Shown here: one piece after another, positions 33,950-42,761 of the stretch
Layout of the letters: the number at the start of each line of letters is the position of its first letter
Position numbering within the stretch: position 1 is the stretch's first letter
NCBI GenBank assembly: GCA_963837805.1
Contig: CAWIOU010000033.1
Location: forward strand, 372,001-436,000
Origin: Bog-756 sp963837805
GTDB lineage: Bacteria > Actinomycetota > Acidimicrobiia > Acidimicrobiales > RAAP-2
DNA: 64,000 nt
Direction: 5' to 3'
Position numbers and translations under genes: made by a program
Notes under the pieces: generated by a model
Told to the model about the DNA's origin: nothing
Database searches by the model: none
The model's input: only the letters and a program-made list of their open reading frames with translations

Positions 33950-34087
33950 CTACCTCGATTCGGACTGCCTAACCATTTTTGCACCGACCTCGAGAGCAGT
34001 GAGTCGGCGATACAGATCATTGATGATCTCGACTAGTTCTGACGGGTCCTCAATCTTGTCTCGATCAACCTGCCGCAGTGATGCCAT
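33950..34087 (-). CDS. 45-aa hypothetical protein
   Basis: Small protein MASLRQVDRDKIEDPSELVE followed by IINDLYRRLTALEVGAKM and a short tail, from ATG 34087 with GGGGAAG six bases upstream to TAG 33950. It is mostly helical and charged. It sits just upstream of the membrane protein/K+ channel operon on the same strand, about 95 bp from its start, and may be its first gene. No family recognised. Confidence 0.5.
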   Translation of the reverse strand: MASLRQVDRDKIEDPSELVEIINDLYRRLTALEVGAKMVRQSESR

Positions 34088-34382
34088 GTCTTCCCCTGCC
34101 CTTGTCGGATTCCTCTCAACTCCAGTTTGCCGCTCTTTCGAGGCACCGCACCATAGTCACAATTGGGATTCGCCGGGCATCACGCTGATAGCCGAAGGCG
34201 CTTTGGTACGCGGTCGTACAACACGATCGTTTGCTTGGGAGCGAACCTTCCAACGGATGGGAATTGCCTCTCACTTCTCCGTTGGAATCAGTGGCGAGAC
34301 GCGCCATCGATTTGCCCGTCTGGGCCAAGCCGTAAGCACCACTACCGGGGGTGTGGGACACTCTGGGATTTAGAGAGGACAC

Positions 34383-35534
34383 TTGACCGTGGCATCCAAG
34401 CAGATGATCGACATCGGGCGGCGCATGATCGCCAATATCGTCGCTGATACCACCGACCAGCGGGGCGCCACTTTTTTTGGGGACGGATCGGTCTTCACCG
34501 ATCACGAGCGATTCGACCGGGAACGGGAGGTGCTCTTCCGCCGCACGCCGCAGGTGATCGCCTGGGCTGGCGACGTGGCGGAACCGGGTGACATCGTGGC
34601 CCGGGAGGTCGCGGGTGTGCCGGTGGTTCTCACCCGTCATCAGGACGGCGAGCTTCGAGCCTTTGTCAACGCATGCTCCCATCGCGGAATGACCCTGTGC
34701 GACGGCGTCGACAACAGCCGCCGTCTGGCCTGCCCGTATCACGCCTGGAATTACGACTTGCGAGGCGAACTGGTGGGGATGCCCAATCGCGATCGTTTCC
34801 CGGAACTCGACGTGGAGACGCTCGGGCTGTCGCCACTTCCCGTCGCCGTGCAGGCTGGTTTGGTCGTGGTGGGCCTCCGGCCCGACGTCGAGGTCGACGG
34901 CTTCCTCGACCCGCTGGGCGACGAGTACACCTGGCTGGGCTACGACCGTTACCGCAGTGGATCAGAACGGTTGCTGCCCAAGAAGGTCAACTGGAAATTG
35001 ATGGTCGACCTGAACAACGAGGCCTATCACGTCCCCTCTCTCCACCGCGAGAGCCTCCTCCCATTCCTTTCCGATCACTGCGCCGTCGACACCTTCGGCC
35101 CACATAGTCGAATGTGCGTACCGTTCAAAGGCCTCGAAGCCCTTGCCGACATGCCCGAATCAGACTGGCCCGAACGGCTCGACACCATAATGGTCACCTG
35201 TATCTTCCCTTCCACCGTCCTGATCGACCACATGCAGGGAGGATCGATGCATCGAATCTCTCCTGGCCCCTACCCCGGGGAGAGCGTCGTGCACATGATC
35301 GAAGGCCGCCCAGGCGACATGGACGCTGTCGCTCGCGAAAGCTGTGAGGAGGCGATGGAAGTGAATCTCAGTATTCTCGACCGTGAGGATTACCCGGCAA
35401 CCGAGGCCTGCCAACGTGGCTATGAGGGAGGAGCGCGTTCGCTCGTGGGAGGGATTGGGGAACCGCTCATCGGCCATTGGCATACCACTTGGGACGCGGC
35501 CCTCGCTGCCAATCCGCCGCCCCCCATCGCGTGA
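34383..35534 (+). CDS. Rieske-type ring-hydroxylating oxygenase alpha subunit
   Basis: 383 aa. The Rieske [2Fe-2S] ligands are Cys98-x-His100 (CSHRG) and Cys117-x2-His120 (CPYHAW). The mononuclear iron site is in NNEAYHVPSLH (His216, His221). It should oxygenate an aromatic, sterol-like or quaternary-amine substrate using electrons from a separate reductase; none is encoded nearby. TTG 34383 has GAGAGGA upstream; GTG 34389 is possible. The neighbouring ABM-type monooxygenase (35566, convergent) may act in the same catabolic step. Confidence 0.88.
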   Translation: MTVASKQMIDIGRRMIANIVADTTDQRGATFFGDGSVFTDHERFDREREVLFRRTPQVIAWAGDVAEPGDIVAREVAGVPVVLTRHQDGELRAFVNACSHRGMTLCDGVDNSRRLACPYHAWNYDLRGELVGMPNRDRFPELDVETLGLSPLPVAVQAGLVVVGLRPDVEVDGFLDPLGDEYTWLGYDRYRSGSERLLPKKVNWKLMVDLNNEAYHVPSLHRESLLPFLSDHCAVDTFGPHSRMCVPFKGLEALADMPESDWPERLDTIMVTCIFPSTVLIDHMQGGSMHRISPGPYPGESVVHMIEGRPGDMDAVARESCEEAMEVNLSILDREDYPATEACQRGYEGGARSLVGGIGEPLIGHWHTTWDAALAANPPPPIA

Positions 35535-35565
35535 CGACCGCAGGGGGCAGTTGCTGGGCGGCCAG

Positions 35566-35877
35566 CTAGCAACGAGAGCGACTCCGAAGATCGTGAATCA
35601 GTAACGCCGAAGTCCCGGGCTGGGGCCATTCGACGCTCGACGATTCCAAATGACCGCTTGCCATAATCAACTCGCCGAATGCAGCATCGTGTGCCTCGCG
35701 GGATGACCAGGGCTGAATGAATGCAGAGGATCGTGGATCAGCCTGGTCCCGAAGTATGTCGAACGACTCGCACCCGTCGGCTGCCAGCATCCGGCGGCGG
35801 CCCTCGATCTGCAACTCGAAAAGCGTGGCCTCCTGACCTGCTGTGGCGTGAAATCGGGTGACGGTCGTAACGCTCAT
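35566..35877 (-). CDS. ABM-type quinol monooxygenase-like protein
   Basis: 103 aa, one antibiotic-biosynthesis-monooxygenase domain: VTTVTRFHATAGQEATLFEL, GCESFDILRDQADPRSSAFI and HDAAFGELIMASGHLE. Family members are cofactor-free dimeric barrels that oxidise quinols or small electrophiles. It is convergent with the Rieske oxygenase gene (31 bp between the two stop codons). ATG 35877 has no strong Shine-Dalgarno. Confidence 0.75.
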   Translation of the reverse strand: MSVTTVTRFHATAGQEATLFELQIEGRRRMLAADGCESFDILRDQADPRSSAFIQPWSSREAHDAAFGELIMASGHLESSSVEWPQPGTSALLIHDLRSRSRC

Positions 35878-36096
35878 GGAAGTACCTCGACCTCTAAAGG
35901 AATGACCTGAACGCTAGCCATGACGAGACGACACCGCCCGACCCGGTTTTCTGAGACAGGCCACGGACGCTGATGGCTCGACCAGTAAAGGCGAGCGCGC
36001 CGATCCGGTACTCTGGAGCGCTCTAGTCCCCGTTCGCCTAGCGTGAACCCGAGACATCTGTGAACTTTCGGGACCACTGAACACTGGAGTCAGTTC

Positions 36097-36360
36097 ATGA
36101 GTGAAGTTGAATCGTGGCTTTCGGACACTCAGTTCCTCGTTGCCACCGCACAACAAGTGTTGTCCGAGGTCGAACATGGACTGGAAACAGTTGAAAAGGT
36201 GGAGGAGGTCGTCGAGCGATCGCGGCCGGTCCTCCGAACGGTGGCTGTCGTGATCTTGGGGTGCCTGGTCGGCCTTGGCATTGTCCTCCTGGTTAGCCGG
36301 AAACGACGCGAAATGCAGATCGAGGTCGCAAAGGGCGAATCACCCGAGGATGGCGCTTGA
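36097..36360 (+). CDS. single-TM protein with coiled-coil ectodomain
   Basis: 87 aa. Residues about 1-45 form an acidic helix (QQVLSEVEHGLETVEKVEEV), 47-67 a membrane helix (VAVVILGCLVGLGIVLLVSR) and the rest a short basic-then-acidic tail. The coiled-coil suggests an oligomeric partner. The family is not recognised. Confidence 0.6.
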   Translation: MSEVESWLSDTQFLVATAQQVLSEVEHGLETVEKVEEVVERSRPVLRTVAVVILGCLVGLGIVLLVSRKRREMQIEVAKGESPEDGA

Positions 36361-37321
36361 TCGAATCGAGGACCGCCGGGCGCAGGACGAAGACCCACTA
36401 GTCCAGACGCCCGAAAGTACCTTGTTGGTAGATGCTACGACCGGTTGCCGGCGGCCCCGGCCGATTGGCTTTCTACCGAGTAGCTCCCTGTCCGGGCTTC
36501 GCCGGGCACGCACTCTGATTTCGGCCAGCTACCCTTCCTGATCAAACGCGCCCGAAACCTCTCGACTCAAAGAGGATTCGCGGGGGGCACCCAGTATTCG
36601 AAGCCGAACCGGCGGTCCCAACGCACTCAGCTTTGCACGCTGAGGTAACGGCGGCTAGCGCAAATCGGCCCCGGGTGCAGATCGCGAGTAGTGGAGCGTC
36701 GGTCAAGTCTGTCAGTGAGCTCCTTGTTCGCACAGATCGAACCGACAGTCGAGCCGAGTCGACATTGATTGCGGTCTCCATCTGCTCTTCAGACAGGTAC
36801 GCCGTATCAGCCTTGCCCTCAAGGTGACCTGCCCGATGTACTGCATGATGCAGCGGCTCTGGTGTCGGGCCGGTGGGAGCTGCCTGACCGGACCGGGCGT
36901 CGGCATTCTCATCGTTGAAGCCCCTATCGTTTGATGGTGACGTAGTTCCCTGAGCGTTCTAGCTGTCGAAACGAACCCGAGTGAAGGGCAACATCACAGT
37001 CTCGATGGCTCGACGCGCTCGCCAATCTCATCGTTCATCCGGCCACTCGACGTGTACATGTCGGGGCGTGAGCTCGTTCCGGGTTTCCGGCCGGGAGGAC
37101 AGCTGAAGTTCATGGCGATGGTCGCGCCCAGGCGCAGGTTCGATCCCAAAGTCGGAGCCGCGTAACGCTGCCGGCACCAGATGATCGCCGCTCGCCTGAG
37201 GACCACGACGATCTACGACGAGAGGTGGATGAACTGCGATCGCCATGCCACGTACGTATTGGTGACGTCTATTGCTGGCGGTTTGAAGAGACCTTCGCTT
37301 CCTCGGGTATCCCACCGATCC
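36361..37321. other. about 960 bp with no supported gene
   Basis: Overlapping short frames on both strands lack recognisable domains. A plus frame near 37030-37160 (LDVYMSGRELVPGFRPGGQL, then MAMVAPRRRFD) reads like the end of an unidentified protein and stops at TAA, so it may be a remnant. The right limit abuts the outer end of IS110 copy 1. Confidence 0.4.
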
Positions 37322-37539
37322 GACGCTCCTATGGATGAAGTCAAGGCCTTTTGGGGGTTTTCGGAAGTGAAGACAGCGGGACAAACCAATGATGGGCCAC
37401 TCGATGCAGAGAACAAGCTCTTATCAGGTCACGCGTCTCGGAGAACTCGGTGAGCCCGAACCATGGACCGGCAGATCGGTTATAGGTCAGTCCTGACGGA
37501 CGACAGGTGTTAGGTGAGCCAGGTCCATGGTCCGAGGAG

Positions 37540-38580
37540 TTAGCCGCGAGGCAGGGTGCGGTAGACCTCGCGGGCGACATAGCGCTTGAGGATGCGGACG
37601 ACCTCGCGCTTCGATCGTCCTTCCTTCACCCGACGTTCCATGTAGGCCTGCGTGTCGGGATCGGAAGCCAACCTGGTGATGACGATGGTCCAGAGCGCCC
37701 GGTTGGTCTGCCGGTCCCCGCCCCGATTGAGCCGATGCCGGGTGACTCTGCCTGATGACGCCTCGAGCGGTGAGACCCCGCACAGATGGGCCCAGGCGGC
37801 TTCAGATCGCAGTCGTTCGGGATTATCGCCGGCAGTGACCAGCAAGGTGGCCGCCGTGTCGATGCCCACGCCATAGATCCCGAGGAGCTCAGGGGCATGG
37901 GCCTGGAGGAGCGGAGTGATCCTGGCATCGAGGGCGGCGATCTCTTCTTCGAGATCACCGATGCGGTGGGCCAGCGAGGAGAGCGACGCCTTGGTCGCCG
38001 CCATTATCGGATCTTCTGACCGGGTCGGTCGCAGACTCTGGGCAGCGGCGATGAACTGAGGGGCGGGTAGGCCTTTGACGCGGCATTGAAGCTGGTCGGG
38101 CGCAGTGAAAGTCAGCTGGCGCATCTGGGTCAGGGCCTTCACTCGGGCCTGACGTGCCGACCGTTTGGCCACGACGAGGACCCGGATGGCCTCGACGGCA
38201 CCGTCCCGAGACTTGGCGTGACCGTGGGCTCTGCCCGACAGAGCAGCCCGGGCGGCCTCCACCGCGTCGATCGGGTCGGACTTGCCGGTGCGCCGGCGAT
38301 CCTGGCGGTTGGGCCGGTCGATCTCGATGACCTCGACGCCGGCCCGGGCGAGGAATCTGGCCAGCCCGGCTCCATAGGCACCCGTGCCTTCAACGCCGAC
38401 CTTCCCGACCGCCCCGAACCCGGCTAGCCAGGAGAGCAGGGCCGAGTAGCCATCGGGGTTGGCCTCGAAGGACTCGGTGGCGAGCAGGCCGCCCACCTCG
38501 TCCAAGACCGCGGCCACGTGGGTCTCGCCGTGAGTATCAATTCCGCCGGTGACGGTACGCGCAGCTTCTACGATGGTCAT
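37540..38580 (-). CDS. IS110-family transposase
   Basis: 346 aa. N-terminal DEDD RuvC-like domain: Asp15 in GGIDTHG, Glu64 in GVEGTGAYG, and KSDPIDAVEAARAA around residue 102. C-terminal transposase_20 domain: LLGIYGVGIDTAATLLVTAG, EAAWAHLCGVSPLEASSGR and RGGDRQTNRALW with the conserved Ser region. These enzymes recombine through a serine/DEDD hybrid mechanism guided, in characterised members, by an element-encoded bridge RNA. The gene is intact but its upstream arm is split by an IS30 six bases from the start codon, so expression and bridge RNA may be affected. Confidence 0.9.
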   Translation of the reverse strand: MTIVEAARTVTGGIDTHGETHVAAVLDEVGGLLATESFEANPDGYSALLSWLAGFGAVGKVGVEGTGAYGAGLARFLARAGVEVIEIDRPNRQDRRRTGKSDPIDAVEAARAALSGRAHGHAKSRDGAVEAIRVLVVAKRSARQARVKALTQMRQLTFTAPDQLQCRVKGLPAPQFIAAAQSLRPTRSEDPIMAATKASLSSLAHRIGDLEEEIAALDARITPLLQAHAPELLGIYGVGIDTAATLLVTAGDNPERLRSEAAWAHLCGVSPLEASSGRVTRHRLNRGGDRQTNRALWTIVITRLASDPDTQAYMERRVKEGRSKREVVRILKRYVAREVYRTLPRG

Positions 38581-38585
38581 GCCAT

Positions 38586-39812
38586 GGCGGATTCAAGGGG
38601 TCACTGCAACGGCTTGGTGAGTAGGCAACGCTTCGTTGCCCTGACCAAGGAGGCTGCAGATGGCAAGACACATGACCCGCGAGCAGAAGCAAACGGCCTG
38701 CCGGCTGGACGCCAAAGGCTTGAGTCATAAGGAGATTCCGCGAGACCTGAACTACTCATTGCATGCGATCGAAGTCGCTCTTTTGGGGGACTATCGCCGC
38801 AACGCTCCGGCTGATGAGTGGACGCCTGCGCCCGGTCGTCTCAGTGCCGATGAACGTGAAGAGATCCTGATCGGGCTGTCGCGCGGCGAGTCAATGTCGG
38901 CCATTGCCCGTGGACTTGGTCGAGCCCCTTCCACGGTCACCCGGGAGGTGGCTGCCAATGGTGGTCCTCGGCGTTATGGAGCGTGGAAGGGACGCTGTCG
39001 GGCCCGGGCGTCCTCGTTGCGCCCGAAGACCTCCAAACTGGACCATCCTGCACTCGCCCAGCAGGTGACCGCCTGGCTCGAAGAGCTCTGGTCGCCCCAG
39101 GAAATCGCCGAGCGCTTGCGCATCCTGTTCCCGGACGATCCGATGATGCATGTGAGCCACGAAACTATCTACCAATCTCTCTTCGTTCAGGGGCGTGGTG
39201 AGTTGCGCCGGGAGCTGACCCGCTGCCTGCGTTCAGGGCGGACGGCCCGCCGGCACCAGGGACGGGCCGTTCGCGGAGCACGAATCACCGACATGGTCAT
39301 GTTGAGCGAACGGCCTGCGGAAGCCGAAGACCGAGCGGTGCCAGGTCACTGGGAGGGAGACCTCATCGTCGGGACCAACAGCCGCTCTGCGGTCGGGACA
39401 TTGGTCGAGCGCTCAACCCGCCTTGTGCTGTTGTTGCACCTTCCGAAGGGCCACGATGCCAAGAATGTCGAAGCGGCCATGTGCAAAGCCATCGCCACCC
39501 TCCCGAGCGAACTCGCCCGGTCGGTCACCTGGGACCAAGGAACCGAGATGGCGAGCGACGCGAGCTTCACAGTGGCCACCGGCGTCCCGGTCTACTTTTG
39601 CGATCCTCATTCGCCTTGGCAACGGGGATCGAATGAGAACACCAACGGTCTCTTGCGCCAATACATGCCGAAGTACACCGACCTCTCGACTCACACGGCG
39701 AAGGACCTGGCGAGAATCCAACGGAGCCTCAACGGTCGACCGCCAAGACACTTGGTTACATGACACCATTGGAGAAGTTCGCCGAGCTCGTTGCGCTCAC
39801 CTTGAATCCGCC
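38586..39812 (+). mobile_element. IS30-family insertion sequence nested in IS110
   Basis: Perfect 13-bp terminal inverted repeats GGCGGATTCAAGG (38586-38598) and CCTTGAATCCGCC (39800-39812), flanked by the 3-bp target duplication CAT (38583-38585 and 39813-39815). Element length is 1227 bp. The uninterrupted sequence in IS110 copy 2 (TGGTCATGGCCATCCC near 48873-48888) confirms the insertion point. Confidence 0.88.
38660..39763 (+). CDS. IS30-family transposase, frameshifted at its C-terminus
   Basis: 367 aa. N-terminal helix-turn-helix (MSAIARGLGRAPSTVTREVA), then the DDE core with Asp in GHWEGDLIVG, Asp in TWDQGTEMA and Glu in GSNENTNGLLRQYMPK. The expected end NGRPPKTLGYMTPLEKFAEL appears only after a one-base shift at about 39750: the annotated frame stops early as RPPRHLVT. 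Shifted, it reads on to TAA at 39829, just past the right inverted repeat. All catalytic residues are upstream of the shift, so activity is uncertain rather than excluded. ATG 38660 has AAGGAGG upstream. Confidence 0.82.
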   Translation: MARHMTREQKQTACRLDAKGLSHKEIPRDLNYSLHAIEVALLGDYRRNAPADEWTPAPGRLSADEREEILIGLSRGESMSAIARGLGRAPSTVTREVAANGGPRRYGAWKGRCRARASSLRPKTSKLDHPALAQQVTAWLEELWSPQEIAERLRILFPDDPMMHVSHETIYQSLFVQGRGELRRELTRCLRSGRTARRHQGRAVRGARITDMVMLSERPAEAEDRAVPGHWEGDLIVGTNSRSAVGTLVERSTRLVLLLHLPKGHDAKNVEAAMCKAIATLPSELARSVTWDQGTEMASDASFTVATGVPVYFCDPHSPWQRGSNENTNGLLRQYMPKYTDLSTHTAKDLARIQRSLNGRPPRHLVT

Positions 39813-39815
39813 CAT

Positions 39816-40105
39816 CCCTTCCTTTCCTTAAGTCGGTTGAGGGGTGGCACGGCCGTCCCGCAAAGGAGTGACGGTGCGGGTCGATCTGCTCGTAACAGAC
39901 CGGCCCATCACCCCCTCTGGAACGGGGCGCGCCGCGCCTCGAGTGTTTTGTCCGGAACTCCGACCGACGGGGCGCAGGTGCAGTCGTGCATCCACTTGAT
40001 CTGAAGTCAGGTCGGGGATCCAGTGCTCCCGAGATTACAAAAGACCAACCTCTCGGCGGTGGACCCTCACGGAAGCTCGACTACATCATTGGTGTTCGGG
40101 GACAG
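39816..40105 (-). ncRNA. candidate IS110 bridge-RNA arm, copy 1 (displaced by IS30)
   Basis: The non-coding 5' arm of IS110 copy 1. Compared with copy 2 (48883-49153), conserved blocks (GGTTGAGGGGTGGCACGGCC, AACGGGGCGYGCCG, CCAGTRCTCCCGA, GCGGTGGACCCT) alternate with variable stretches, as expected for a structured RNA with variable guide loops. Assignment rests on position and conservation pattern only. Confidence 0.45.
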
Positions 40106-40130
40106 GCTCCTTCTGATGCGCCGATCTCCG

Positions 40131-40550
40131 TCAGGTTTCTGTTTCTAAGCTCCTGGCCCCGTTCGGCTCACCGCTAAAACCATGTTGAGTCTCGGTTGCC
40201 CAGGCATCAGCACTCCTCACATCGCCGTGGAATCGGCGATGGATCCAGACCTTTTCGCCGTCCAGAACTGTCTTCGCCCAGATACCTTTAACCGGCCCGA
40301 TCTGGGTGTTGCGAGGAAGGCGGGAGAGTAGCTCTTTAGGTGTCGCAGTCAGCTTGCTCTGCCGAAGCATCACGATGGCTCGATCGGTGACCACGACATC
40401 TCGGGGCTTTGCGAACAACAGCAGGAGGATGCCTCCGCCGAGACCGACCATCCAGGGGCTACCTGCCTGCGCTGGAAATACCTGCTCGATCTGCTCTCCC
40501 TGATCCAAGAACGACTGGGATCTCTCGCGAAGCTTGCCCCGAAGCGCCAT
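40131..40550 (-). CDS. membrane-associated PH-like domain protein
   Basis: 139 aa. A hydrophobic segment PWMVGLGGGILLLLFAK (about 32-48) is followed by RDVVVTDRAIVMLRQSKLTA, a bacterial-PH-like beta pattern, and GEKVWIHRRFHGDVRSADAW. It is probably anchored at the membrane with the domain in the cytoplasm. Orientation and role are unknown. It lies just outside the IS110 boundary and was not disrupted by it. Confidence 0.6.
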   Translation of the reverse strand: MALRGKLRERSQSFLDQGEQIEQVFPAQAGSPWMVGLGGGILLLLFAKPRDVVVTDRAIVMLRQSKLTATPKELLSRLPRNTQIGPVKGIWAKTVLDGEKVWIHRRFHGDVRSADAWATETQHGFSGEPNGARSLETET

Positions 40551-41324
40551 ACCTTCCCCCTTGCTGTGAAGTCAACGAATCAGAGGTTGCGCACCCCATC
40601 ACCGCCAACGATGGATGCCGCGACCTTTCCACGTGCATCAAGAGGGCGCAATCATCTGGTGCGATTGCAAGTCGCAGTGATGCTCTCCCAGCGGTCATGT
40701 GCAGGGAAGGTGCGACGGCTAAGTGACCAGCCTGGACTGGGCATAGTCATTCACGAAGGTATGGCTATTCCACTACAAGTAGGTAAGACTGGCGAGGTCA
40801 GGTCTGGCGGTACCTGTCGATCTCTTCGGACGAGTCACCCTCGGAAGTAGAGAAGCGGCGGAAGTTCGCTTTTCACTTGAGCTGGGTGTTGCGAATCCAC
40901 CCCACATCAAGTGCCTGATGCCCCCAACACCCCCCTGTTCGGGGGCGTCCCGAATCAAATCAAGGTCGGAACCTGTCCGCGGCAAAGCTTTTGGTTGGGT
41001 TGCAAAGGGCGGGCGCCAGCAGCGACCCCCGATCACGGGGAGTGGGTCTGTTGTTAGCTTTCTGACCAACCATTGGGTCGACAGCAGCCGATCGGTGAAC
41101 TGTTGCCGCACACCGATCCACTGATGCCCGCGCACTCGTCCGACCGTGGCCTACCGGCTACCCTCAGTGTCGCCCGTCCCTTTGGCGAAGACATACGGAA
41201 CTTCACGGAACATTGGGGATCGACGCGCACCTTTTCCACTTCCGGCTGACCCCCTTGACCTCCGGCTCGAAGTGGCTAAAATTCGGCCTGCCGTTTCACA
41301 AGGGGGACAGTACGGCCACGAGTA
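40551..41324. other. about 770 bp without a supported gene
   Basis: No frame shows a recognisable domain. A C5/G5 hairpin (about 40925-40946) could be a terminator but has no adjacent gene in the right orientation. Confidence 0.4.
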
Positions 41325-41693
41325 TTGGGGGTGACAAGAGTGCAATCAGCATTTTCGTTTTCTGTGGCAGACGTGGGCGATGTGCATGTCGTCTCGTTGC
41401 GTGGAGAGTTGGACGTGTCCACGGTCCTGGGGCTAGAGGAATGGTTAGTCGGCGTGTCCGGTTCAACCGTGGTCATCGATTTGGACCAGTTGACCTTTAT
41501 GGACAGTTCTGGACTTGCGGCCATCATCGGCGCGAGGAATCGAATCCTCGAGCATGGCGACGAGCTCGTGCTCACTCGTCTTCGGACCAATGTGAGGCGA
41601 GTCTTTGAGATAACGGGTCTAGATGGGTGGATCCAAGACTGGGATTCAAGTTGGTCAGCGTCCGACGAAACAACGACGGCCGCAGCCAACTAA
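41325..41693 (+). CDS. STAS-domain anti-sigma factor antagonist
   Basis: 122 aa SpoIIAA-like protein: VHVVSLRGELDVSTVLGLEE, then VVIDLDQLTFMDSSGLAAII with the phosphorylatable Ser after MD, and LVLTRLRTNVRRVFEITGLD. It is similar in layout to 5715-6035 (same DSSG site). It should bind an anti-sigma factor encoded elsewhere; no kinase or phosphatase gene is adjacent. GTG 41325 starts it; GTG 41331 is also possible. Confidence 0.85.
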   Translation: MGVTRVQSAFSFSVADVGDVHVVSLRGELDVSTVLGLEEWLVGVSGSTVVIDLDQLTFMDSSGLAAIIGARNRILEHGDELVLTRLRTNVRRVFEITGLDGWIQDWDSSWSASDETTTAAAN

Positions 41694-41764
41694 ACCGCTG
41701 AGCCCGGAGCGGGCAACATACTCGACAGGACTGCGGGTCAAGGGTGCCGACCCCGGCGTAGGTT

Positions 41765-41953
41765 GTGGGCTTGGAGCACTATGCCAACTGCTTCAGCCTG
41801 CAGTCGGAACGGTGCTTCCGGATGATTCAGGCCGAGAATGGGACCGGCCACGGCCAGCACTGCCCCTACGCCACGGTCTGGCGGGGACGGTTTCAGGACA
41901 ACTCCGGCAAATGGCATACGGTCACGGCCTGCGACGGACCCGAGCCGACCTGA
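41765..41953 (+). CDS. 62-aa hypothetical protein with Cys/His-rich core
   Basis: GLEHYANCFSLQSERCFRMI, then GHGQHCPYATVWRGRFQDNS and a VTACDG end, from TTG 41765. Four cysteines and several histidines suggest a metal site, and the pattern reminds me of small actinobacterial proteins with a WRGRF core, though I cannot name the family. In the duplicated block at 57176-57264 the same gene has an internal deletion of about 190 bp and is non-functional, which supports this copy being a real gene. Confidence 0.5.
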   Translation: MGLEHYANCFSLQSERCFRMIQAENGTGHGQHCPYATVWRGRFQDNSGKWHTVTACDGPEPT

Positions 41954-41966
41954 CCGAGGTCCGCAT

Positions 41967-42024
41967 GATCGGGAGTTCGGGTCCGCTCCGCCCAGGGTTG
42001 CCGTGGAGCGTCTGAAGTTTGCGC
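41967..42024. repeat. 58-bp dispersed repeat, copy 1
   Basis: GATCGGGAGTTCGGGTCCGC begins a block ending GCCGTGGAGCGTCTGAAG. Related copies are at 42473-42530 and 57211-57264. One frame reads EFGSAPPRVAVERLKFAQ, so it may be a leftover 3' coding end. Confidence 0.5.
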
Positions 42025-42042
42025 AGTCCCGGCAGTCCTCGG

Positions 42043-42405
42043 TCAGAGGATATCGATCCGCTGCTGCAACTCGTTGACGCATATAGCGAGTTCCATACCG
42101 ATCTCGGCAGCACCAGCACGGAGGACCAGCGGACTCACCCCAGCGGACAGTTCTCCGTCATATCGTTCAGCAATGAGCGCATAACGCCCAACTTGTTCGC
42201 CCAACGCCATGCCGATCGACTCATCCGGGCAGGGATGGCCGGCAAGCCAACGCCTGGCTTCATCGGTGATGTCTTTGATATGAGCGGCGACCTCCTTTAT
42301 AGGAGCCTGGTCGGAACCTTGGACGTCGATAGCGAGAAGTCCGGCGACCAGGAGCGCTTTTATCGTCGGCGCCGCCGCCTGCCACCACTCCCTGACGGGG
42401 TCCAT
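42043..42405 (-). CDS. hypothetical protein, paralog 1 of a duplicated pair
   Basis: 120 aa from ATG 42405 (MDPVREWWQAAAPTIKALLV). The N-terminal 30 residues form a hydrophobic helix that could be a membrane anchor. The rest is helical: KDITDEARRWLAGHPCPDES, GMALGEQVGRYALIAERYD and GAAEIGMELAICVNELQQRI. It is highly similar along its whole length to 57353-57715 in a duplicated block. No family recognised. The absence of stops or frameshifts in two diverged copies argues for a functional gene. Confidence 0.7.
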   Translation of the reverse strand: MDPVREWWQAAAPTIKALLVAGLLAIDVQGSDQAPIKEVAAHIKDITDEARRWLAGHPCPDESIGMALGEQVGRYALIAERYDGELSAGVSPLVLRAGAAEIGMELAICVNELQQRIDIL

Positions 42406-42472
42406 GACCAATCCTCTCACCCGCGGTCGAAGCCTGCGTCGGGCACAGGGCCGACCTGGACTGGGTCCAGAG

Positions 42473-42530
42473 GATCGGGAGTTCGGATGCAGTCCGAACG
42501 GGACTGCCATGGAGCGCCTGACCACTGGGC
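42473..42530. repeat. 58-bp dispersed repeat, copy 2
   Basis: GATCGGGAGTTCGGATGCAG begins a block ending CATGGAGCGCCTGACCA; aligns with 41967-42024 and 57211-57264. Confidence 0.45.
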
Positions 42531-42761
42531 AAGCGCCGGTTCGTTCATTGTGCGTTCACGATCCCGAAACCAAGCGGACCCGTGATGTCTTCACAATGAC
42601 AGTTCGGTCGGCGGATCCATGGTGAGGACAAGGCTCCGCCATGTCAGCTCCCCCTGGCATGGCGGAGCCGCCTCATTGATGCATGTAAACGGATGTCCTG
42701 ACCCCAGAAGAAGAGGGCATCACCCTGTGCCCCTCGCCCCCCGAAGGGGGCCAGGGTGCTG

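Larger units (their letters stand above)
37322..40105 (-). mobile_element. IS110-family element, copy 1, interrupted by an IS30
   Basis: Ends are set by comparison with copy 2 (47629-49153): homology begins at GACGCTCCTAT and ends near TCATTGGTGTTCGGGGACA. The transposase is intact on the minus strand. An IS30 element (38586-39812) is inserted in the 5' non-coding arm just upstream of the transposase start. The remainder of that arm (39813-40105) continues beyond it. No terminal inverted repeats are visible, as expected for IS110. Confidence 0.75.

Noticed and set aside
36066..36080. TCGGGACCACTGAAC as a DosR box
   Set aside because: Only one half-site is conserved.
36542..36781. Minus frame of 79 codons in the 36.4-37.3 kb gap
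   Set aside because: No domain and no supporting RBS; composition not convincing.
40773..41135. Minus frame of 120 codons
   Set aside because: No domain, no RBS, no conservation clue; treated as non-coding.
41294..41320. GGGGACAGTACGGCCACG near the STAS gene as a DosR box
   Set aside because: The spacer is five bases instead of four and it lies only a few bases before the start codon.
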